A stretch of DNA of 64,000 nt from positions 62,001 through 126,000 of the forward strand of contig NZ_JAHVDK010000024.1 in the NCBI RefSeq assembly GCF_051487185.1, written 5' to 3'. A program made the position numbers and the translations under genes. The notes beneath the pieces were generated by a model, which did not search any database, was not told the DNA's origin, and saw nothing but the letters and a program-made list of their open reading frames with translations. Numbering within the stretch: position 1 is the stretch's first letter; every line of letters starts with the position of its first letter. The DNA is from Inquilinus limosus_F. Its GTDB lineage: Bacteria; Pseudomonadota; Alphaproteobacteria; DSM-16000; Inquilinaceae. Positions 57,420-64,000 of the stretch are shown piece after piece.

Positions 57420-58553
57420 TCAGAGGGCCGGGATGTCGCCCAGCGCCTGCTCCGCCTCGAAGGCGGCGGCGAAGGCATCGAGCGTGCCGGCGGCGATGGC
57501 GCCGCGCAGGCCGGCCATCAGATCCTGATAATAGGTCAGGTTGTGGTGGGTCAGCAGCATCAGCCCCAGCACCTCCTCGCTGCGCACCAGATGGTGCAGA
57601 TAGGCGCGGCTGTACTGGCGGCAAGCCGGGCAGCGGCAGGATTCGTCCAGCGGCCGGTCGTCGTCCTGATGCCGGGCGTTGCGCAGATTGACCGTGCCAC
57701 GGCGGGTGAAAGCCTGGCCGGTGCGGCCGGAGCGGGTCGGCAGCACGCAGTCGAACATGTCGACGCCGCGGCGGACCGAGCCGACCAGGTCGGAGGGCTT
57801 GCCCACGCCCATCAGATAGCGCGGCCGGTCGTCCGGCAGCGCCGGCACGGTGACGTCGAGCGTGGCGAACATCCGCTCCTGCCCCTCGCCCACCGCGAGG
57901 CCGCCGATGGCGTAGCCCTCGAAGCCGATCGCGGTCAGCGCCGCGGCGGATTCGAGCCGGAGGTCGGGGAAGACGCTGCCCTGGACGATGCCGTACTGGC
58001 CGTAGCCGGGCCGGGCGACAAAGGCGTCGCGCGAGCGCTTGGCCCAGTCCATCGACAGGCGCATCGAGCTGGCCGCCACCTCCGGCTCCGCCGGGAACGG
58101 CGTGCACTCGTCGAAGGCCATGGTGATGGTGGCATCGAGCAAATGCTGGATCTCGGTCGACCGCGCCGGGGTCAGCCGGTGCTCGCTGCCGTCGAGATGC
58201 GAGCGGAAGGTTACGCCATCCTTGTCCATGCGCCGCAGCTGCGACAGCGACATCACCTGGAAGCCGCCGGAATCGGTCAGGATCGGGCCGGGCCAGTTCA
58301 TGAAGCGGTGCAGGCCGCCGAGCCGCGCCACCCGCTCCGACCCCGGGCGCAGCATCAGGTGGTAGGTGTTGCCCAGCACGATCTGCGCGCCGGTGGCCGC
58401 CACGTCCTCCGGCCGCATCGCCTTCACCGTTGCCGCGGTGCCGACCGGCATGAAGGTCGGGGTCTCGACCACGCCATGGGCGGTGTGCAGGCGGCCGGTG
58501 CGCGCGGCGCCGTCGCGGGCCAGGGTCTCGAAGCGGAACACGGAATCAGTCAT
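57420..58553 (-). CDS. tgt: tRNA-guanine transglycosylase
   Basis: 377 residues. Exchanges G34 of tRNA for preQ1. Catalytic region LTDSGGFQVMSLSQLRRM, FDCVLPTRSGRTGQAFTRRG with the nucleophile Asp, zinc ligands CRCPACRQYSRAYLHHL. Start ATG 58553 (MTDSVFRFETLARDG), overlapping the queA stop by 8 bases, so coupled to queA. Confidence 0.96.
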   Translation of the reverse strand: MTDSVFRFETLARDGAARTGRLHTAHGVVETPTFMPVGTAATVKAMRPEDVAATGAQIVLGNTYHLMLRPGSERVARLGGLHRFMNWPGPILTDSGGFQVMSLSQLRRMDKDGVTFRSHLDGSEHRLTPARSTEIQHLLDATITMAFDECTPFPAEPEVAASSMRLSMDWAKRSRDAFVARPGYGQYGIVQGSVFPDLRLESAAALTAIGFEGYAIGGLAVGEGQERMFATLDVTVPALPDDRPRYLMGVGKPSDLVGSVRRGVDMFDCVLPTRSGRTGQAFTRRGTVNLRNARHQDDDRPLDESCRCPACRQYSRAYLHHLVRSEEVLGLMLLTHHNLTYYQDLMAGLRGAIAAGTLDAFAAAFEAEQALGDIPAL

Positions 58554-59586
58554 TTTTGTCCGAACGGTGCAGCAGGCAGGCGTCGCCGTAGGAGTAGAAA
58601 CGGTAGCCCGCGGCAATGGCATGGGCATAGGCCTGCTTCATCCGGTCCATGCCGGAGAAGGCGCAGACCAGCATGAACAAGGTCGACCGCGGCAGGTGGA
58701 AATTCGTCAGCAGCAAATCGACGGCGCGGAAGCGGTAGCCGGGGGTGATGAAGATGTCGGTGCTGCCGTCGAAGGGCCGCACCGTGCCGTCCTCGTCCGC
58801 GGCGCTCTCCAGCAGGCGCAGGCTTGTGGTGCCGACTGCGACGATGCGGCCGCCGGCGGCGCGCACGGCGTTGATCCGGTCCGCCACCTCCGGGCTCAGC
58901 TGGCCGCGCTCGGCATGCATGACATGGCCTTCGACCGTCTCGCTCTTCACCGGCAGGAAGGTGCCGGCGCCGACATGCAGGGTCAGGCGGACCATGTCGA
59001 CGCCGCGCGCCGCCAGCGCGTCGAGCAGCGCCGGGGTGAAGTGCAGCCCCGCGGTCGGCGCCGCGACGGCGCCGTCGTGCCGGGCGAAGACGGTCTGATA
59101 GTCCTCGCGGTCGCGCTCGTCCGGACCGTGCGGCCGGGCGATATAGGGTGGCAGCGGCACCTCGCCGTAGCGGCGCAGCTTGTCGGCCAGGCCGGCCGAA
59201 TCGTCGAAGGCCACCTCGACCTCGCCGGCCTCGCCCTTGGTGACGACTGTGGCGGCGAAGTCGTCGGCGAAGCGGACGACATCGCCGGGCTTGAGCTTCT
59301 TGGCCGGGCGGGCGAAGGCGCGCCAGAGCCCCTCTGCCGCCGGCTGATGCAGCATGATCTCGATCCCGGCCAGGCCACGCTTGCCGTGCAGCCGCGCCGG
59401 TATGACCCGGGTGTCGTTGACCACCAACAGGTCGCCGGCCTCGAGCCGGCCCGGCAGGTCGCGCACCTGCCGGTCGAAGAGGCCGTCGGCCGCGACCTCC
59501 AGCATCCGGGCGGTATCGCGCGGCTCGGCCGGCCGCTCGGCGATCAGCTGCCGCGGCAGGTCGAAATCGAACTCGTCGACACGCAT
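58546..59586 (-). CDS. queA: S-adenosylmethionine:tRNA ribosyltransferase-isomerase
   Basis: 346 residues. DFDLPRQLIAERPAEPRDTA start, LVVNDTRVIPARLHGKRGL, TAGLHFTPALLDAL, LTLHVGAGTFLPVKSE, TNFHLPRSTLFMLVCAFSGM. Transfers the ribosyl moiety of AdoMet onto preQ1 in tRNA to make epoxyqueuosine. Overlaps tgt. Start ATG 59586 in the sequence GTGATG. Confidence 0.96.
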   Translation of the reverse strand: MRVDEFDFDLPRQLIAERPAEPRDTARMLEVAADGLFDRQVRDLPGRLEAGDLLVVNDTRVIPARLHGKRGLAGIEIMLHQPAAEGLWRAFARPAKKLKPGDVVRFADDFAATVVTKGEAGEVEVAFDDSAGLADKLRRYGEVPLPPYIARPHGPDERDREDYQTVFARHDGAVAAPTAGLHFTPALLDALAARGVDMVRLTLHVGAGTFLPVKSETVEGHVMHAERGQLSPEVADRINAVRAAGGRIVAVGTTSLRLLESAADEDGTVRPFDGSTDIFITPGYRFRAVDLLLTNFHLPRSTLFMLVCAFSGMDRMKQAYAHAIAAGYRFYSYGDACLLHRSDKND

Positions 59587-59599
59587 CACGAAAGCGGTA

Positions 59600-60139
59600 T
59601 CAGCCGTTCTGCAGCGCCGGCATGGGCATGACGACGTTCATCAGTGCCCTGAACGGCGCCAGGAACAGCAGGGCGCAGGCCAGCTTCACCACCAGGTCAC
59701 CGGCCATCAGGGTCAGCAGCGGCAAACCGGTGCCGGCGAAGGCGATGGTGAAGAACAGGCCGGTGTCGACCACCGAGCCGAGGGACGAGCCGATGAAGGG
59801 CGCCCGCCACCAGGCGGCGCGACGCAGCCGGTCGAAGATGTGGATGTCGAGCAGCTGGCCGACCAGGAAGGCGGTGCCGGAGGCCGCGGCGATGCGCCAA
59901 TCGGCCAGCCACACCGACAGCACCACGGCCAGGGCGAAGCCGGCATAGGCGACCTGGCGGGCGCGGCCCGGGCCGAAGAAGCGGTTGGTCAGGTCGGTGA
60001 CCAGGAAGGTGACCGGATAGGTGAAGGCGCCCCAGGTCAGCCAGTCATTGATCGGGAACTGGACCAGGTAGTTCGAGGCCACCACGGCGGCGATCATCGC
60101 GATCAGCGCCAGGCCCATGCCGCGGGTTTCGGTACGCAA
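59600..60139 (-). CDS. Queuosine precursor transporter (YhhQ/QPT family)
   Basis: About 179 residues from TTG 60139, which has GGAAGAAG six bases upstream; an ATG at 60118 (MGLALIAMIAAVVASNYLVQ) is the conservative alternative. Helices: ASNYLVQFPINDWLTWGAFT, YPVTFLVTDLTNRFFGPGRA, QVAYAGFALAVVLSVWLADW, GTAFLVGQLLDIHIFDRLRR, GSSLGSVVDTGLFFTIAF: the COG1738 queuosine precursor permease. Imports preQ0 or preQ1, 13 bases from queA. With queF present, an imported preQ0 can also be used. Confidence 0.88.
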   Translation of the reverse strand: MRTETRGMGLALIAMIAAVVASNYLVQFPINDWLTWGAFTYPVTFLVTDLTNRFFGPGRARQVAYAGFALAVVLSVWLADWRIAAASGTAFLVGQLLDIHIFDRLRRAAWWRAPFIGSSLGSVVDTGLFFTIAFAGTGLPLLTLMAGDLVVKLACALLFLAPFRALMNVVMPMPALQNG

Positions 60140-60344
60140 GGCAGCTTCTTCCAACAGAAAAGGCCCGCGGCGCAGCCCTCGGCGCCCGGGTCCGGTCGCG
60201 CTTGTAGCGCAAGTCGCTGCATTTGGCCATGGCGGCGCGACGCCGCAAGGCCCTGAAACATCCGTGATCGTTCCCTCCTTGTCATCGCCGGGCTTGACAG
60301 GAAGGGGGGCGGAGAGGCTGGGTCGCGGTCGGCGTCCCTCCGCC

Positions 60345-63300
60345 TCAGAACTCCTCGACCCCGAGCACGCCCGGCACCGATTTCAGCGCCCCCTTGGCCC
60401 GGCCGCCGATGGCGTAGCCGCCGGGTAGCTCGATCTCGACCTCCTCGGTCGGCGACAGCAGCAGCTGCAGGTTGACCTTGCAGCGGCCCGGCCCCTCGCG
60501 GTCGAGCAGGCCGTGCAGCGGCTGCACCGCCTGCACCCCCTCGACATAGATGACGAAGCGGGCGGCGCTGCGGGCCAGGGCCTGGTCGATCGGCTCGACC
60601 GACATCGCCGTCAGCCGCATCTCCTCGCCGCGGCTCTGGATCTCGACCGCCATCGCCAGCGCGGCGCCGACCTCGAGGATCTGCCGGGCCGTGGCCAGGG
60701 TCTCGGCGAAGAAGGTGACCTCGAACACGCCGCTGGCGTCGGAGAAGGTGCCGAAGCACATGCGGTTGCCGGTCTTGGTCGTCATCTCCCGCTTCGCCAT
60801 CAGGATGCCGGCGAGGCGGATCTGGGTGTGGCCGAGCCGCGCCTTCTGGCCGATCTCGGCCGACCGCACCGAGCCGAGCCGCTTGGTGTTGTAGGTGTCG
60901 AGCGGATGGGCCGAGAGATAGAAGCCGACGGCATCGAACTCCTGCCGCAGCCGCTCCATCGAATCCCAGTCCGGGATGGTCGGCAGCGGCGGGGTGCTCA
61001 GCTCGCCGCCCGCGGGGCCGCCGAACAGGCCGATCTGGCCGCTCTCGCGCTCCGCCGCCACGGTGTGGGCGTAGCGCAGCAGTGTCTCGAAGGAGGCGAC
61101 GACACGGGCGCGGTTGCTGTCGAGCGAGTCGAAGGCGCCGGCGCGGGCCAGGTTCTCGAGCTGGCGCTTGTTCAGGAGCTTCAGATCCAGCCGCCGGGCC
61201 AAGTCGAACAGGTCTTTAAAGGGCCCGCCGCGCTCACGCTCCGCCACCAGGCTGCGCATCGCCTCCGGCCCCACCCCCTTGATCGCGCCGAGGGCGTAGC
61301 GGATCGCCTTCTTGCCGTCCGGCAGCACCTCGACCGCGAAGACGGCGTCGGACTTGTTGATGTCGGGGATCAGCAGCTTGATGCCGAGCCGCGACAGCTC
61401 CTGCCGGAAGACGTTCAGCTTGTCGGTGTTGCCGAGGTCGAGCGTCATCGACGCCGCCAGGAACTCGACCGGATGGTTCGCCTTCAGATAGGCCGTCTGG
61501 TAGGCGACGATGGCGTAGGCCGCGGCGTGCGATTTGTTGAAGCCATAGCCCGCGAACTTCTCGACCTGGTCGAAGATGTTGGCCGCCTGCCCTTCCGGCA
61601 CGCCGCGCGCGGACGCGCCCTCGACGAAGGTCTTCTTCTGGGCGTCCATCTCCTCCTTGATCTTCTTGCCCATGGCGCGGCGGAGGAGATCGGCGCCGCC
61701 GAGCGAGTAGCCCGCCAGCGTCTGCGCCACCTGCATCACCTGCTCCTGATAGACCATGATGCCGTAGGTCTCTTCCAGGATCGGCTGCAGCGAGGGGTGG
61801 AGATAGTCCGGCGCCTTGGTGCCGTTCTTGACCTCGATGTAGGTCGGAATGTTGTCCATCGGGCCGGGGCGATACAGCGCCACCAGCGCGATGATGTCCT
61901 CGACCCGGTTCGGCTTCATCCGGCGCAGCACGTCGCGCATGCCCGAGCTTTCCAGCTGGAACACGCCGGTCGATTCCGCCCGGCCGAGCATGGTGTAGGT
62001 GGTGGGGTCGTCGAGCGGGATCCGCGCCAGGTCGATGTCGACGCCGCTGGCCTTCAAGAGGTTCTCGGCCGTGCGCAGCACGGTGAGCGTCTTCAGGCCG
62101 AGGAAGTCGAACTTCACCAGCCCGGCCTGCTCGACATATTTCATGTTGAACTGGGTGGCCGGAATCGGCGAGCGCGGGTCTCGGTACAGCGCCACCAGCT
62201 GGTGCAGCGGCCGGTCGCCGATGACCACGCCGGCGGCGTGGGTGGAGGCGTGGCGGTACAGCCCCTCCAGCTTCATCGCCAGGTCGATCAGGTGGCGCAC
62301 CTGGGGGTCGTTGTCGCGCTCCTGCTGCAGCGCCGGCTCGCCCTCGATCGCCTGGGCCAGCGTCACCGGGTTGGCCGGGTTGTTCGGCACCAGCTTGCAG
62401 ATGCGGTCGACCTGACCATAGGGCATCTGCAGCACGCGGCCGACGTCGCGCAGCACGGCGCGGGCCTGCAGCTTACCGAAGGTGATGATCTGAGCCACCC
62501 GGTCATGCCCGTAGCGGTCGCGGACATAGGAGATCACCTCGTCGCGCCGGTCCTGGCAGAAGTCGATGTCGAAGTCCGGCATCGACACGCGCTCGGGATT
62601 GAGGAAGCGCTCGAACAGCAGGCCGAAGCGCAGCGGGTCGAGATCGGTGATGGTCAGGGCCCAGGCGACGGCCGAGCCGGCGCCCGAGCCGCGGCCCGGC
62701 CCGACCGGAATGTCGTGCGCCTTGGACCATTTGATGAAGTCCGAGACGATCAGGAAGTAACCCGGGAACCCCATCTTCTCGATGACGTCGAGCTCGTAGT
62801 CGAGCCGGGCGGTGTACTTCTCCCGCACCGCCTCGCGCTCCTCCGCCGTCATCTCCGGCGTGTAGACATGCGCCTCCAGCCGGGCCTTCAAACCCTCATG
62901 CGCCTGCGCCCGCAGCTCCTCCGCCTCGCTGCGGCCGGCCTCGCTGGAGAAGGCAGGCAGGATCGGGTTCCGCTTCTTCGGCATCACCGCGCAGCGCCGG
63001 GCGATCACCAGCGTGTTGTCGACCGCCTCCGGCAGGTCGGCGAAGAGCTGCCGCATCTCCTCGGCCGAGCGGAAGCGGTGGTCGCGCGTCACCCGCCGGC
63101 GGTTGGCCTCGACCACATAGGTGCCGTCGGCGATGCACAGCAGGGCGTCATGCGCCTCGTACATGTCCTCGCCGGCGAAGAAGCAGTCGTTGGTGGCGAC
63201 AAGCGGCACGTCCTCCTGATAGGCGAGGTCGATCAGCCCGGCCTCGATCCGGTCCTCCTCCTCCATCCCGTGCCGCATCAGCTCGACATAGAGCCGGCCG

Positions 63301-63818
63301 GGGAACAGCGTCTTCAGGTAGCGCAGCGTGGCCAGCGCCCGCTCCGGATGCTCGGCCAGCAGCAGGCGGCCGACCGGGCCCTTCGGCCCGCCGGTCAGGG
63401 CGATGACGCCGTCGGTGCGGCCCTCCAGCGCCTCCAGCGGCAGCTGCGGCGCCAGCCCCTGCTCCGTCTCGAGATAGGCGCGGCTGGTCAGCGCCATCAG
63501 GTTCTCGTAGCCGGTCTCGTTCTGGGCCAGCAGCACCAGGCAGTCCGGCTCGGCGATGGTCGGGCCGCCGACGCGGGCGCCCGATTCCGTCTCCGCCCGG
63601 GTGATGCTGAGGATGGTGCCGATGATCGGCTGGATGCCGTAGTCCTTGGCCGCGAAGGAGAATTCCAGCGCGCCGAACAGGTTGCCGGTGTCGGTGACGG
63701 CCACGGCCGGCATCTGCAGCTTCTTGCAGATCCCGACCAGCTCCTTGATCTTGATTGCCCCTTCCGAGAGGGAATAGGCGCTGTGCACGCGCAGATGGAC
63801 GAAATCGGCGTGTGGCAT
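60345..63818 (-). CDS. dnaE: DNA polymerase III alpha subunit
   Basis: 1157 residues, complete, replicative polymerase. PHP domain at the N terminus (FVHLRVHSAYSLSEGAIKIK), polymerase with catalytic aspartates in SMPDFDIDFCQDRRDEV, GPGRGSGAGSAVAWAL, then YGFNKSHAAAYAIVAYQTAY, OB-fold (LAGILMAKREMTTKTGNRMC) and C-terminal clamp/tau-binding region. DnaE1 type (no PolC or error-prone DnaE2 features). The 200 bases to the queuosine transporter contain no gene. Confidence 0.97.
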   Translation of the reverse strand: MPHADFVHLRVHSAYSLSEGAIKIKELVGICKKLQMPAVAVTDTGNLFGALEFSFAAKDYGIQPIIGTILSITRAETESGARVGGPTIAEPDCLVLLAQNETGYENLMALTSRAYLETEQGLAPQLPLEALEGRTDGVIALTGGPKGPVGRLLLAEHPERALATLRYLKTLFPGRLYVELMRHGMEEEDRIEAGLIDLAYQEDVPLVATNDCFFAGEDMYEAHDALLCIADGTYVVEANRRRVTRDHRFRSAEEMRQLFADLPEAVDNTLVIARRCAVMPKKRNPILPAFSSEAGRSEAEELRAQAHEGLKARLEAHVYTPEMTAEEREAVREKYTARLDYELDVIEKMGFPGYFLIVSDFIKWSKAHDIPVGPGRGSGAGSAVAWALTITDLDPLRFGLLFERFLNPERVSMPDFDIDFCQDRRDEVISYVRDRYGHDRVAQIITFGKLQARAVLRDVGRVLQMPYGQVDRICKLVPNNPANPVTLAQAIEGEPALQQERDNDPQVRHLIDLAMKLEGLYRHASTHAAGVVIGDRPLHQLVALYRDPRSPIPATQFNMKYVEQAGLVKFDFLGLKTLTVLRTAENLLKASGVDIDLARIPLDDPTTYTMLGRAESTGVFQLESSGMRDVLRRMKPNRVEDIIALVALYRPGPMDNIPTYIEVKNGTKAPDYLHPSLQPILEETYGIMVYQEQVMQVAQTLAGYSLGGADLLRRAMGKKIKEEMDAQKKTFVEGASARGVPEGQAANIFDQVEKFAGYGFNKSHAAAYAIVAYQTAYLKANHPVEFLAASMTLDLGNTDKLNVFRQELSRLGIKLLIPDINKSDAVFAVEVLPDGKKAIRYALGAIKGVGPEAMRSLVAERERGGPFKDLFDLARRLDLKLLNKRQLENLARAGAFDSLDSNRARVVASFETLLRYAHTVAAERESGQIGLFGGPAGGELSTPPLPTIPDWDSMERLRQEFDAVGFYLSAHPLDTYNTKRLGSVRSAEIGQKARLGHTQIRLAGILMAKREMTTKTGNRMCFGTFSDASGVFEVTFFAETLATARQILEVGAALAMAVEIQSRGEEMRLTAMSVEPIDQALARSAARFVIYVEGVQAVQPLHGLLDREGPGRCKVNLQLLLSPTEEVEIELPGGYAIGGRAKGALKSVPGVLGVEEF

Positions 63819-63960
63819 GGCGGCAGTGCGGCTCCGCGGCGACGATCAGGGGCGGCCCGGCAGAATCGGGCGATCCGCCATTGATACCGCATAGGGACGG
63901 CTAATGCAGTCGATGCGTCGCCGCTGCCGCCGATCCCGGACGGCGACGATTGCCGCCATA

Positions 63961-63994
63961 TCGTCATGGCGAGCGCAAGCGAAGCCATCCAGCG
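63961..63994. repeat. Half of a dispersed palindromic repeat, variant arm, cut by window end
   Basis: TCGTCATGGCGAGCGCAAGC followed by GAAGCCATCCAGCG resembles the left arm of the elements at 26898 and 33780 (CGTCATTGCGAGCGCAGCGAAG) but with ATGGC in place of ATTGC and a matching change in CCATCC. The complementary arm lies beyond position 64000. Confidence 0.65.
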
Positions 63995-64000
63995 GCACCG

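Noticed and set aside
60140..60344. preQ1 riboswitch in front of the queuosine transporter
   Set aside because: No H-type pseudoknot or A-rich tail typical of preQ1-I aptamers could be seen in this GC-rich 200-base space.
60513..63884. 1123-codon plus-strand open frame opposite dnaE
   Set aside because: Antisense shadow of a complete DnaE, composition of a GC artefact, no motif.

Overview
This is a GC-rich (roughly two-thirds G+C by eye), densely coded chromosomal segment. Gene content points to a free-living alphaproteobacterium, probably Rhodospirillales or a neighbour. Indicators are trifunctional PutA with its N-terminal ribbon-helix-helix, an Atm1-type exporter, MeaB, a complete late queuosine block, abundant LysR/TetR regulators and GFA/DUF899 paralogues. 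The genus call is inference. I see no rRNA, tRNA, CRISPR array, prophage or complete insertion sequence.

Region by region. 1-4.1 kb: a truncated M3 peptidase, an orphan RTX calcium-binding protein and a YeeE/YedE sulfur-compound transporter with a good sigma70 promoter. 4.5-9.1 kb: a small lipoprotein, an unknown 142-aa protein, a stand-alone class III cyclase, a 114-aa protein whose shape recalls RiPP leaders and which ends in FLCGCR, and a convergent SARP-like (BTAD/TPR) regulator. 9.4-13.5 kb: putA with a GTTGCA-type inverted repeat upstream. 13.5-18.4 kb: a hexapeptide acetyltransferase, a nucleotidyltransferase-metallophosphoesterase pair (the nucleotidyltransferase has no standard start codon upstream of its core), then a MepK-like endopeptidase and a YcbB-type L,D-transpeptidase for cell-wall 3-3 crosslinks. 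18.6-26.9 kb: Atm1-like ABC exporter, DUF2267, MeaB, a coupled flavoprotein / acyl-carrier-like / GNAT trio, a secreted hydrolase and a peroxiredoxin-like protein. 27-30.7 kb: a coupled membrane-protein / TetR / glycosidase-like operon, an unknown coupled pair and a dead IS5-type transposase. 30.7-39.5 kb: housekeeping and accessory genes including two 2'-5' RNA-ligase-like proteins, an MFS carrier, an arginase-family enzyme with a Cys in place of a metal-ligand His, CapA, and an unknown/YbhB/CBS run.

39.6-51.6 kb is the most mosaic part: a lower-GC radical SAM/SPASM protein with extra domains at both ends, a qor/LysR divergent pair, a DUF899-GFA-DUF899 neighbourhood with its own TPR-HTH regulator, fossil pieces of guaA and of a DUF899 gene lying side by side, AlkD, a cupin, and a TetR/SDR divergent pair with two look-alike operators. 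51.8-63.8 kb is core genome, all on the minus strand: guaA, DUF1294, GNAT, an RsmB-type rRNA methyltransferase, queG-queF-tgt-queA-queuosine precursor transporter, and dnaE.

Dispersed palindromic repeats (about 26.9, 33.8 and 64.0 kb) and a separate perfect hairpin (4.97 kb) punctuate the intergenic spaces.
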